Below, in pieces: positions 16,290 through 25,032 of a stretch of 64,000 nt of DNA (its first letter is position 1; the number at the start of each line of letters is the position of its first letter). The notes below the pieces were generated by a model, which saw only the letters and a program-made list of their open reading frames with translations, searched no databases and was not told the DNA's origin. The stretch is from Pseudomonas haemolytica (GTDB lineage Bacteria; Pseudomonadota; Gammaproteobacteria; Pseudomonadales; Pseudomonadaceae). The stretch spans positions 558,001 through 622,000 of the forward strand of contig NZ_VOIW01000005.1 in NCBI RefSeq assembly GCF_009659625.1. Direction: 5' to 3'. The position numbers and the translations under genes are program-made.

Positions 16290-18125
16290 ATGACTATTGA
16301 ATTTAACCACTGGCCCCTGGACAGAGCGCAACGCTATCGGGACGAGGGCTACTGGATCGACAAACCGCTGACCCACATTCTCCAGACCCGCAGCCAGTCG
16401 CAACCCCACGCACTGGCGATCGTTTGCGGCGAGCGCCGCTTCAGCTACGCCGAGCTGGACCAACTCTCCTCCAACCTGGCCACACGGTTGGCTGCCAGCG
16501 GGCTGGGCAAAGGCGACACTGCCCTGGTGCAACTGCCCAACATCGCAGAGTTCTACATTGTCCTGTTCGCCCTGCTCAAGGCCGGGATCGCGCCACTCAA
16601 CGCGCTCTACAGCCACCGAAAACTGGAGCTCAAGAGCTACGCCAAACAGATCGTGCCACGGCTGCTGATCGCCTCCCGCGAGCATGAAGTGTTCCGCAGC
16701 GACAGCTATATTGCCGACTTCAAGGAGGTCGGTACCCACCCTGAAATCACCTTGCTGCTGGGTGAATCACGTCACGAAAAAAACCTCGCTGAGTGGATTG
16801 AAACCTCAGGCCGGCGCGCCGCGAACTTCTCCCCCACCGAGCCCGGTGAAGTGGCGTTGTTCCAACTGTCGGGCGGCAGCACGGGCACGCCCAAACTTAT
16901 CCCACGCACGCATAACGACTATCACTACAACGCCCGGGCGAGTGCGCAAGTCTGCGAGCTCACCGCACAGACGCGCTTTCTGTGCGCCCTGCCCGCAGCG
17001 CATAACTTCCTGCTCAGCTCACCCGGCGCACTGGGCGTCCTGTATGCCGGCGGCGCTGTCATCATGGCCCCCAGCCCGGAGCCGCTGACCTGCTTTGCGC
17101 TCATCCAGCGTCATGAAGTGAATACAGTGGCCCTGGTGCCCAGTGCCGTCGCGTTGTGGTTGCAGGCAGCGCCGGAACATCGGGAACAGTTGCACTCCCT
17201 GGAATTCCTCCAGGTCGGTGGCGCCTGCTTTGCTGACTCGCTGGCCCACCAGGTTCCCGGCGTACTCGGCTGCAAGCTGCAACAGGTGTTCGGCATGGCT
17301 GAGGGGTTGATCAACTACACCCGCCTGGACGATTCCGACGAGCAGATCTTCACCACCCAAGGCCGGCCCATCAGCCCTGGCGACGAGATCAAAATCGTCG
17401 ACGAACAAGGCATCCCCGTCGCCGACGGTCAGCCCGGCATGCTCGCCACCCGTGGCCCTTATACCTTCTGCGGCTACTACCGCAGCCCCGAGCAGAACGC
17501 CCAGGCATTCGACAATGAGGGTTACTACTACTCCGGCGATCTCGTCCAGCTCACGCCAACCGGCGATTTGCGCGTGGTCGGCAGGGTCAAGGACCAGATC
17601 AACCGTGGCGGTGAAAAAGTTGCCTCGGAGGAAATCGAAAACCTCATCGTCATGCACCCGGACGTGACCCACGCCGGGCTGGTGGCCATGCCCGACGACC
17701 GCCTGGGGGAGAAGAGCTGCGCCTTCGTCGTGTCGCGCAACCCCAACCTGAAACCGCCCACGCTGCGCCGCCACTTGATGGAACTGGGCATCGCCGAATA
17801 CAAGCTGCCGGACCGCATCCGGCTCATCGAAACCATGCCGCTGACGGCCGTGGGCAAGATCGACAAGAAGCACCTGCGCCAGCTCCTGGCAGCGGAAACC
17901 ACGCGCACCTGGTTGCAAACCCGCGTGCTGCAACTGGTCGAAGACTGCGAAGACCTGGACCCGGAAGAAAACCTGATTTTCTATGGTCTCGACTCCCTAC
18001 AAGTGATGAAACTCGCCGCCGAACTCAAAGAGCGTGGCATCGTCGTCAGCTTCGAAGAGCTGGCCGACTCACCCACGCTCGCCAGTTGGTGGTCGCTGGT
18101 AGACACACGGCAGAAAGCCGCCTGA
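16290..18125 (+). CDS. pmsE: Salicylate (aryl acid) AMP ligase fused to an aryl carrier domain
   Basis: The protein has 611 residues from ATG 16290; a GTG at 16281 is the alternative start and neither has a strong ribosome site. Residues 1-530 are a stand-alone aryl-acid adenylation domain of the EntE/DhbE/PchD class (GGSTGTPKLIPRTHNDY near 200, YSGDLVQLTPTGDLRVVGR, GGEKVASEEIE). Residues 540-605 form a carrier domain with the attachment serine at 569 in YGLDSLQVM. EntE itself lacks such a domain, so this is a ligase-carrier fusion. It would activate salicylate made by the flanking genes and hold it as a thioester for the first heterocyclisation domain of the large NRPS. It begins 26 bases after pmsC. 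Confidence 0.92.
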   Translation: MTIEFNHWPLDRAQRYRDEGYWIDKPLTHILQTRSQSQPHALAIVCGERRFSYAELDQLSSNLATRLAASGLGKGDTALVQLPNIAEFYIVLFALLKAGIAPLNALYSHRKLELKSYAKQIVPRLLIASREHEVFRSDSYIADFKEVGTHPEITLLLGESRHEKNLAEWIETSGRRAANFSPTEPGEVALFQLSGGSTGTPKLIPRTHNDYHYNARASAQVCELTAQTRFLCALPAAHNFLLSSPGALGVLYAGGAVIMAPSPEPLTCFALIQRHEVNTVALVPSAVALWLQAAPEHREQLHSLEFLQVGGACFADSLAHQVPGVLGCKLQQVFGMAEGLINYTRLDDSDEQIFTTQGRPISPGDEIKIVDEQGIPVADGQPGMLATRGPYTFCGYYRSPEQNAQAFDNEGYYYSGDLVQLTPTGDLRVVGRVKDQINRGGEKVASEEIENLIVMHPDVTHAGLVAMPDDRLGEKSCAFVVSRNPNLKPPTLRRHLMELGIAEYKLPDRIRLIETMPLTAVGKIDKKHLRQLLAAETTRTWLQTRVLQLVEDCEDLDPEENLIFYGLDSLQVMKLAAELKERGIVVSFEELADSPTLASWWSLVDTRQKAA

Positions 18126-18165
18126 CCGAGCGGCTTCGCCCAGTCAATTTAAAAAGGAGTTGAAA

Positions 18166-19335
18166 ATGACCTTGTCCACTGCCGACCAACGCAAGCTTGA
18201 GAGCTTCTGGCAGCACTGCGTGACGAACCAATATTTCAATATCGGCTACCCCGAATCCGCCGACTTCGACTATTCGCATCTGCATCGCTTCCTGCAGTTT
18301 TCGATCAACAACTGCGGGGACTGGAACGAGTACAGCAACTACCTGCTGAACTCGTTCGACTTTGAGAAGGACGTCATGACCTACTTCTCCGAGCTGTTCA
18401 ACATCGCACTCGAAGACAGCTGGGGCTACGTCACCAACGGTGGCACCGAAGGCAACATGTTCGGCTGCTACCTGGCCCGCGAACTGTTCCCGGACGGCAC
18501 CCTGTACTACTCCAAAGACACCCATTACTCCGTGGCGAAAATCGTCAAATTGCTGCGCATCAAATGCCGTGCAGTCGAGTCCCTGCCCAATGGCGAAATC
18601 GACTACAACGACCTGATGGCCAAAATAGCCACCGACCAGGAACGCCACCCGATCATCTTCGCCAATATCGGCACCACCCTGCGGGGCGCAATCGATAACA
18701 TCGCGATTATCCAACAACGCCTGCAACAGGCGGGCATTGCCCGTCACGATTACTACCTGCACGCCGACGCCGCGCTGAGTGGGATGATCCTGCCCTTCGT
18801 CGAACACCCGCAACCCTTCTCGTTCGCCGACGGGATCGACTCCATCTGCGTCTCCGGCCACAAGATGATTGGCTCGCCCATTCCCTGCGGAATCGTCGTG
18901 GCCAAACGCAAGAACGTCGCGCGTATCTCGGTGGAGGTGGACTACATCCTGGCTCACGACAAGACCATCAGCGGCTCGCGCAATGGCCATACCCCGCTGA
19001 TGATGTGGGCGGCGCTGCGCAGCCAGTCACTGGCCGATTGGCGCCACCGGATCAGGCGCAGCCTGGAGGCCGCGCAATACTCGGTCGACCGCTTCCAGGC
19101 TGCGGGGATCGATGCCTGGCGCAACAAAAACTCCATCACTGTGGTGTTCCCCTGCCCTTCAGAGCAAATTGTGAAGAAATACTGCCTGGCCACCTCCGGC
19201 AATACTGCCCACCTGATCACCACGCCCCACCATCACGACAACCGCATGATTGATGCCTTGATCGATGAGGTGATTGCCGAAACCCAACTGACAGCCTGGC
19301 AATCCGGGAAAACATCCAAACGAGCCGCCGGCTAA
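18166..19335 (+). CDS. pmsA: Histidine decarboxylase, PLP-dependent
   Basis: The protein makes histamine from histidine, the precursor of the N-hydroxyhistamine part of the siderophore. It has 389 residues from ATG 18166, which has GGAG six bases upstream. The group II decarboxylase fold is recognised from VTNGGTEGNMFGCYLARE (cofactor phosphate site), HADAALSG (pyridine-binding Asp) and SGHKMIGSPIPCG with the Schiff-base lysine at 233. This pattern is that of bacterial PLP histidine decarboxylases such as BasG of acinetobactin and AngH of anguibactin, not the pyruvoyl type. Its presence in the cluster is the strongest sign that the product contains histamine. Confidence 0.94.
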   Translation: MTLSTADQRKLESFWQHCVTNQYFNIGYPESADFDYSHLHRFLQFSINNCGDWNEYSNYLLNSFDFEKDVMTYFSELFNIALEDSWGYVTNGGTEGNMFGCYLARELFPDGTLYYSKDTHYSVAKIVKLLRIKCRAVESLPNGEIDYNDLMAKIATDQERHPIIFANIGTTLRGAIDNIAIIQQRLQQAGIARHDYYLHADAALSGMILPFVEHPQPFSFADGIDSICVSGHKMIGSPIPCGIVVAKRKNVARISVEVDYILAHDKTISGSRNGHTPLMMWAALRSQSLADWRHRIRRSLEAAQYSVDRFQAAGIDAWRNKNSITVVFPCPSEQIVKKYCLATSGNTAHLITTPHHHDNRMIDALIDEVIAETQLTAWQSGKTSKRAAG

Positions 19336-19369
19336 AGACGGCTCACTTATCTATTGATCGAGACACACC

Positions 19370-19693
19370 ATGCAGCCACTTAAAGCACCTGAAGCGTGCG
19401 AAAACCTCAACGACATTCGAGCGGGCATCGACTTCTTCGATCGCCAGATTCTCGAATCACTGCAAAAACGCCTGCGCTATGTGAAAGCTGCCGCACAATT
19501 CAAAGCCAATGAACAAGACATCCCGGCCCCGGAACGAGTGGCGGCGATGTTGGAAGAGCGGCGTGAATGGGCAATGGAAGCAGGGTTCGACGTAGCGTTT
19601 ATGGAAAAACTCTACGAGCAGATTATTCACTGGAACATCCAGGAGCAGATTTTGCACTGGCGCGCGACCTATCCCGAGAGGGCCCAAGCATAA
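19370..19693 (+). CDS. pmsB: Isochorismate-pyruvate lyase (salicylate-forming)
   Basis: The 107-residue all-helical protein belongs to the AroQ chorismate mutase fold and resembles PchB, which removes pyruvate from isochorismate to give salicylate. Recognisable features are DIRAGIDFFDRQI with the first substrate-binding arginine, RLRYVKAAAQFK with the second arginine and the lysine, and a C-terminal helix with YEQIIHWNIQEQ. Its presence, and the absence of entA/entB-type genes for dihydroxybenzoate, point to salicylate and so to pseudomonine, not acinetobactin. It ends the pmsCEAB-ordered operon; no clear terminator follows in the 137 bases before the convergent lipoprotein gene. Confidence 0.92.
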   Translation: MQPLKAPEACENLNDIRAGIDFFDRQILESLQKRLRYVKAAAQFKANEQDIPAPERVAAMLEERREWAMEAGFDVAFMEKLYEQIIHWNIQEQILHWRATYPERAQA

Positions 19694-19830
19694 AACTCGG
19701 TCAGGCGGCCAAGGCGCGGGGGCACAGCGATCCCGCGTCCTGCGCATCGCCTTCATCGAGAGAAGAACGTGCACGAAGTCTAGGGTCGGCGCCTGGTGCT
19801 GGCGATGCCCCCTGTTGTTACTCCTGGAGT

Positions 19831-21651
19831 TCATTCATTTAACGCCTCCAACTCAGCCTGCTTCTTGTGCAATTGAATCTGCGCATCGATCAACGCACTC
19901 CGCGCCTTGACCACGCTGGCCTGGTTCTCCAGCGCGGTGACTTCAGTCGGCTGCACCAGTGCCTTCTGGGAGTTGAGCAGCGCGACCTGCGCATCAGTAA
20001 GGGCTTTCTCATTTGCCAGGTCCCGTAGCTCTCTTGTGTTTGAAAACAACTTAATGGCCGTCAGCGCGTCGATACCCGCATTGACCGTTTCGCCGACTGC
20101 TACTGCCTCGGCACGGGGCTTCTTGTAGCCCATTTTTATCAAACTGCCGTCTTCGCTGAATGATGCCGTCAGTTCGTTATTGGTGAACGGGCCATTGTGC
20201 AACCCCAGTGACGCCAGATGCCCCATCTGGGGAATGGAACGTTCATCCGTGAACAGCACCGCGGGATCAGTGTTGCTCATACCGTGGCATTGCTGAGGAT
20301 TGGCAATACCTTCTTGCTCCGACATAAACCGACAGATACGCAGGCGTCCCGGCAACTGTGTCCGATAGAGAATGCCGCAACGTTGGTCGCCCTCCCCGGT
20401 ACATGTGCGGCTGGCACCCAGCGTCAGGTCTTTGCGCTCCGATGAAAGCGTATTGGCGGTAATTAGCACTGCGGTGCCCTGCAAGCGCCTGGTGACTAAC
20501 TGGATTTCGTCCAGGGCAAGCGTGTTTTTCCAAATCGCCTTAGCCGCGTTGGAAGCCTGCTCAGCATCGACATTCGTCGGCTTACCGCTGGCATCACTCC
20601 AACGCGCCTGCGCCGTGATTGATCCATCGCAATCGAGCGTCATGTCAGGCCCCAACGTGTGGACAAGCCAACGCGCGCTCCTCTTCCCATCGCTGGAGTA
20701 AGAGCGCAACTGCACAATGGATTGAGGTGATGTTGTGCCCGCCGTCGCATCCGCAAGGCCGCTGTAAACGCCGTTGATTTCGGGGACGGTCGATTCCGCA
20801 GTGGCGGGTTTCTCCCTGCACGTATTGAACCTGGCGCTGTGGCGAGAGGCCAGGACACTAGGCGCCGCACTGGTCTGCCCCGGCACGTAAGTGGAACGGT
20901 AGACAACGGTGATGTCGTTCAGGGTCTTGGCAAGTGCTTCGTTGGCCGCAGTTAGCGCTTCTTTTGCGAGCAATTGAGCACGGGCCAACTTGGCAGCCTG
21001 GGCTGCTTGGCTACCGTTATGTGGCGATGGCGGGTGGTCCGTATTAAAACCATCCAATGCATCCGTGGCTTTTTCCAGCTCAGCCTCGCGCTCCTTTACC
21101 GCCTTGCGTAGCACCGGGACCGCTGCCACACTTTCGCTGGCCTTGACACTGCAAGCGAGGAAGTAATTGCGTTGCCTCACGCCGGTTTCGGTGGCCTCCA
21201 GGCTCGGCAACCCGATCGCTAACTTGCCAACGCTGACAATAGCTTTGAACGCTTCCTTGGCAACATCGGCGGTACGGTCATCGACTGTCGCATTGACTGA
21301 CTTGAGGATTCCGCTGGGGTAGCGCTCAAGATCAAAGTTGGTGATTTTGGTGAACGCCGACAACGCCTCGAAATCGATTACCACTTCCTGCCCGGCGACA
21401 GTGCGTGGTGTTGCCGTGGCGCGGGTCTGGAACTCGATCTGCCCGACGGCCTGGGGGTTGTGCCGATCCGGAAGAATGGGGCATTGGGTCAAGGTGCGCT
21501 TCACTTCAATGTCGTAGTGAAGTTCCGGTAAATGATAGCTGGCGCCCTGGGTGATTCCCGTCGGGGAAGGCTTATGCGATTGCAGGTCAGTCGTGCAACT
21601 GGCAGTGGTCAAGCAGGCCGCAACCGCTATAGCCGTCCCGAAATGGCGCAT
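19831..21651 (-). CDS. Large predicted lipoprotein with coiled-coil segments, unknown function
   Basis: The 606-residue protein begins with a hydrophobic leader ending TTASC, so Cys19 is a probable lipidation site and the protein would be anchored to the outer membrane. I do not recognise a family. A charged helical segment lies near residues 185-245 (EREAELEKATDALDG, then an Ala/Lys-rich stretch), the middle part contains several cysteines, and the last 60 residues are a heptad-like Glu/Lys/Leu coiled coil. It starts 12 bases after the stop of the subtilisin-like gene, with GGGAG just upstream, so it is the third gene of an operon with two secreted proteases. It could be a substrate, scaffold or inhibitor for them; that is speculation. 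Confidence 0.8.
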   Translation of the reverse strand: MRHFGTAIAVAACLTTASCTTDLQSHKPSPTGITQGASYHLPELHYDIEVKRTLTQCPILPDRHNPQAVGQIEFQTRATATPRTVAGQEVVIDFEALSAFTKITNFDLERYPSGILKSVNATVDDRTADVAKEAFKAIVSVGKLAIGLPSLEATETGVRQRNYFLACSVKASESVAAVPVLRKAVKEREAELEKATDALDGFNTDHPPSPHNGSQAAQAAKLARAQLLAKEALTAANEALAKTLNDITVVYRSTYVPGQTSAAPSVLASRHSARFNTCREKPATAESTVPEINGVYSGLADATAGTTSPQSIVQLRSYSSDGKRSARWLVHTLGPDMTLDCDGSITAQARWSDASGKPTNVDAEQASNAAKAIWKNTLALDEIQLVTRRLQGTAVLITANTLSSERKDLTLGASRTCTGEGDQRCGILYRTQLPGRLRICRFMSEQEGIANPQQCHGMSNTDPAVLFTDERSIPQMGHLASLGLHNGPFTNNELTASFSEDGSLIKMGYKKPRAEAVAVGETVNAGIDALTAIKLFSNTRELRDLANEKALTDAQVALLNSQKALVQPTEVTALENQASVVKARSALIDAQIQLHKKQAELEALNE

Positions 21652-21663
21652 ATCATTACTCCC

Positions 21664-23793
21664 TTAGAAGCCACGCATATAGGTGTCTGAACGAATGAAT
21701 TCCTGAAGATCAGCCATGGCCACCTCAAAGGTTTGCCCTTTTTTGTAGCGCGAGACCTCGCCGGCAGGAATCTTGAGTTCGCTCCTGACCTCCACCACCA
21801 GTCGGAAATCCTCGCCTGGCGACGCCAAAAAAGGCGTGAGTTGGTCATGACGGAAGCACCACAACCCGCCCGAAGCGCTGCGCTTGAGCGCGAAGACATG
21901 CTGGCCATCGGTCTCCACACCGCAATCGATGGCGCCCTGTACCTGCAGGTCGCCTAACAGTTCGACCTCTTTTTTAGAGGTGTCGCCACTGCCCCCATCC
22001 TTGACTCGAATGCGCAGGTAGTCTTGATGGAACATCAGCGCCTTTTCGAGGTTGATACGCGAACGCGAATAAATCTGCGGTCGGCTTTTATCGGTCATTG
22101 GCAAGGTTCGCAGATTGCCGTTATCGAACCGAAGGACGCCCTCCAAGAGGTCGCCACTGGTGAGCAGACGCCGCTTGATACCCACGGCGCTCAACCCATG
22201 CCGCGCCAGCAGTGTTGCTGCAAAACTGACCAGGGCAGTGGCCTGGGAGGTACCACTGAGCATCTCAACCTGCTCGCCATCCAGCGAGGATTCTACGTTG
22301 CACCCTAATGCAGCAATATCAACCCGCGAGTCGCTGTAGTTGCTGAAAGGTGTGAGGAAGCCGTTGCCGTTTTCCGCGGCCACAGAAATGACATTTTCGT
22401 TTTTGTCACCGCCAAGACTGGCCGGAACGAACGCGGTGTCATTACCAAGCCTGCTATTGACGTCACGTGCGTCGTTCCCGGCGGCCACTACAAACAAAAT
22501 CTCCCGGTTGTCGCTGATGACCTTGTTGAGCCGCAGGTCCTGTGTCGATCCATAACGAACACTCATGTTGACGATTTGAGGTTTACCCAGGCCCACCCGA
22601 AATATGGCCTCGTTAAGCGCCATTCGAGAGACCTGCCGGGTACCGGCCGACAACGGAATGATGCGTAAGTGCAGCCAACTCTCCTGGTCATTGATGGCAA
22701 AGAGCGACGACACGGGGTCCATCCATGGGCCGCCGATGACCAAGCCGGTCACATGGGTACCGTGCCCGGCGACGGAGCGTGGGGCTTTTACGTCAGCCAG
22801 GCTGATCACCGACTCCAGGGACACGCTGTCGGAAATAGGCACCGGGCTTTCCAGTTCCTCGTTTCCACCGTTTTCTCTCTCGCTGAGCAGAAACAATCGT
22901 TTGGGAAATTTGCTCGCAAACGCCAACTCCCCATCCTTCAAATGAGCGGCGCTGAAGCCGTTGTCCAATACTGCAACCGTCACCGGGCTTCGAGGCTTTT
23001 TATAGTCGCGGCTCAGCAGCGACAACACCTGGCGAATCCGCGCGGGGTCGAAGGGCGCGGCGCTGCCCACGCAGTCGGGCAGTGCCACGCCGGCATCGCT
23101 GACAGCCGTCACGATCTCATCCGCCAGCTTGGGTTTTGCGCTGACCTTCATCGCAGCCGTAATGGACACTCCATCGGGCTTGACCGCCAACGCGACGACT
23201 TCGCGCTCGAAATCCGCTCGGTCACCCTTGGGGATGAACGTGACCGGTTGAGTAGAGAAGGATAAGGGGACCGTCTCGCCTGGCCTGACCTGGTTAACAT
23301 CGGCGCGCTGGAAGTACTGCTGCATCTCCCTGGCGCTGCCCGCTCGCCCTATGCGTTCGACAAACTTACTGCTAAGCAGACGATTGGGCTGCACAACGAA
23401 CTCACCCGGCTTATCGCTGATGTAGAAACAGGCGGGCCAGCTCAATGCGTACACCTGCTCACCCATCGGGCTTTGCATATCGAATGCACCGCTTAGACCA
23501 TTCTGCTCGCGCCACACCTCTTCATAGCCGGGTTGTTTGGTGCCACAGAGCAGTTCGATCATGGCCTGCGCACTGACTTCATGGGCTGCCGGGTAAGTGG
23601 CGCGGTCCAACAGCCGGGATTCGGCGTGCGTTGCGACATAGCTCACCAGCGTGTCGGGCAATTCGCCGCGGGTGGCGCGGAACGCCGAAACCTTGTCAGG
23701 CTGACCGATTGTCGATGCATCCACCGCAAATGCCGGCGCGCCCGGCGTGGCCCCGAGCGCGCAGGCCAGGGTCACTACGCATCGCTGCCGCAT
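21664..23793 (-). CDS. Secreted subtilisin-like (S8 family) serine protease
   Basis: The 709-residue protein starts with a cleavable signal peptide (cut near AFAVDA, residue 24). The catalytic triad is complete: Asp in VAVLDNGF near residue 275, His in GHGTHVTG near 346, Ser in LSGTSQATA near 514, with the oxyanion Asn in AAGNDARD. A 240-residue N-terminal extension, which could be a propeptide or a recognition domain, precedes the protease, and about 130 residues with two cysteines follow it. Its start overlaps the end of the trypsin-like gene by 19 bases, so the two are translationally linked. An active protease outside the cytoplasm is expected; target and pathway are unknown. Confidence 0.88.
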   Translation of the reverse strand: MRQRCVVTLACALGATPGAPAFAVDASTIGQPDKVSAFRATRGELPDTLVSYVATHAESRLLDRATYPAAHEVSAQAMIELLCGTKQPGYEEVWREQNGLSGAFDMQSPMGEQVYALSWPACFYISDKPGEFVVQPNRLLSSKFVERIGRAGSAREMQQYFQRADVNQVRPGETVPLSFSTQPVTFIPKGDRADFEREVVALAVKPDGVSITAAMKVSAKPKLADEIVTAVSDAGVALPDCVGSAAPFDPARIRQVLSLLSRDYKKPRSPVTVAVLDNGFSAAHLKDGELAFASKFPKRLFLLSERENGGNEELESPVPISDSVSLESVISLADVKAPRSVAGHGTHVTGLVIGGPWMDPVSSLFAINDQESWLHLRIIPLSAGTRQVSRMALNEAIFRVGLGKPQIVNMSVRYGSTQDLRLNKVISDNREILFVVAAGNDARDVNSRLGNDTAFVPASLGGDKNENVISVAAENGNGFLTPFSNYSDSRVDIAALGCNVESSLDGEQVEMLSGTSQATALVSFAATLLARHGLSAVGIKRRLLTSGDLLEGVLRFDNGNLRTLPMTDKSRPQIYSRSRINLEKALMFHQDYLRIRVKDGGSGDTSKKEVELLGDLQVQGAIDCGVETDGQHVFALKRSASGGLWCFRHDQLTPFLASPGEDFRLVVEVRSELKIPAGEVSRYKKGQTFEVAMADLQEFIRSDTYMRGF

Positions 23794-24752
23794 ATCAGGT
23801 TCTCCACGGTTGTTGTGCCAGAGGTTTTAACCATCACGTATGCGTTGGGGTTGGCTTTTTTCCAGCACGCCAGGAACCGCCCAAAGCGCGGTGTAGACAG
23901 CGAAGCAAAGTGCGAGACGACCTTGCTGTCGTCGACGTGTTTTCTTGAAGCGATACCACGAATGGTACGTGCGCCGCCCGGGTTCATCGCGCTGACGCCA
24001 CTGAACGCCGGACCTCCAGAATCACCTGCGCACAACGCACTTTTAGTCTTGCCATCCGATTCGCTGGAGAATGAGTCGGCGTCCAAGTCAGTGACCTTGA
24101 AATCACCCACGGCCAAGGTTTTATCCCTCGGCTCATCGGCAATATGTCCGGTGGCGGGGTTGAACGTCCACGAAACACAGCCGTAGCCGGCCACCAGCAA
24201 CAGATCATTTTTGGCCACTGCACGCAGATCAAGGGTATCCCAGAGTAAGCGCTGGAACTCGGCCGGGACCGTACCTGAATAGGGCTCGGCAAGACACAGC
24301 GCATAGTCTGCGGGGTGACGGACGCTCGGCATTTGCGTCGTCGAAAGATAGGCCGGATCCACCGAGCAGCGGTACCTGAACGGCCCAATGCTGATGGGCG
24401 AGGCAAAATGATTGCTGCCCACGACGACGCAATGCGCGGCGGTCAACAACACACCCTTGCCGACAAAGGTAGCGGTACAGGTCGAATCGACGCTGCCGGA
24501 TTGGCTGATTGCAATGGAACGCCAATCCCCGCTCTTGGCCGGTGCGCCATTGAAGACCTGTATATCCGCGTCTTTCAGTGTTTGCGGTAACAAGGTAAAG
24601 GAAATGGGCGTGTCTGCGGCGACGATGGCCCCGTCATTCGGGGCGGCAAGCGCCGGTAGGCTGCAGCACAGCGCCAAAAACCAGAAGCCGGCGAAATGCA
24701 GATGTCGCCCGTTCAGCCGCAATCTACGCGGGAGAGAAGCATATCCATCCAT
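23775..24752 (-). CDS. Secreted trypsin-like (S1 family) serine protease
   Basis: The 325-residue protein has a signal peptide with a twin-basic start and a cut near LPALAAPN (about residue 36). The S1 triad is complete: His in LLTAAHC near residue 107, Asp in PADYALC near 149, Ser in CAGDSGGPAF near 243. Several cysteine pairs suggest disulfides. It is the first gene of the three-gene run S1 protease, S8 protease, coiled-coil lipoprotein, and is divergent from mexE. A protease cascade in which one enzyme activates the other is possible but is only inference from the pairing. Confidence 0.88.
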   Translation of the reverse strand: MDGYASLPRRLRLNGRHLHFAGFWFLALCCSLPALAAPNDGAIVAADTPISFTLLPQTLKDADIQVFNGAPAKSGDWRSIAISQSGSVDSTCTATFVGKGVLLTAAHCVVVGSNHFASPISIGPFRYRCSVDPAYLSTTQMPSVRHPADYALCLAEPYSGTVPAEFQRLLWDTLDLRAVAKNDLLLVAGYGCVSWTFNPATGHIADEPRDKTLAVGDFKVTDLDADSFSSESDGKTKSALCAGDSGGPAFSGVSAMNPGGARTIRGIASRKHVDDSKVVSHFASLSTPRFGRFLACWKKANPNAYVMVKTSGTTTVENLICGSDA

Positions 24753-24931
24753 TTCGGGCTCCGGTGATTGCGTCCTGACATCATCAATGTAGTCACGGCC
24801 CCTTACCTGTCAACCGAAGCCTTGGACTTTTCGCAAAAGTTCCTTGCACCTTCAGCAACAGTCTTTTGTCATCAGCGCCATTGATAGCTCCCTAACGAAA
24901 CCCGCATCCTAGAGGGCTAATCCCGCGCTTA

Positions 24932-24956
24932 TATCATTCCGAATGATAGTTACCTT
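24932..24956 (+). promoter_or_regulatory. MexT-box-like palindrome upstream of mexE
   Basis: Bases 24932-24948 are a perfect palindrome with 8-base arms around one base (TATCATTC, C, GAATGATA). Reading on, ATCA-N5-AATGAT-N4-ACCTT has exactly the spacing of the MexT box I recall, ATCA-N5-GTCGAT-N4-ACYAT, with ATCA perfect, GAT of the second block kept and four of five bases in the third. It ends 76 bases upstream of the chosen mexE start. Binding by a MexT-type LysR activator is inferred; no such regulator gene is next to the operon. Confidence 0.65.
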
Positions 24957-25032
24957 TGCTTCATTCGATTCGTGACATAGCACCTCGCCGCGCATGATCC
25001 GCCCATCTCAAATACATTGGCGGATGCACCTC

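Noticed and set aside
19567..19842. Small plus-strand open frame after pmsB
   Set aside because: It mostly overlaps pmsB in another frame and has low-complexity charged sequence.
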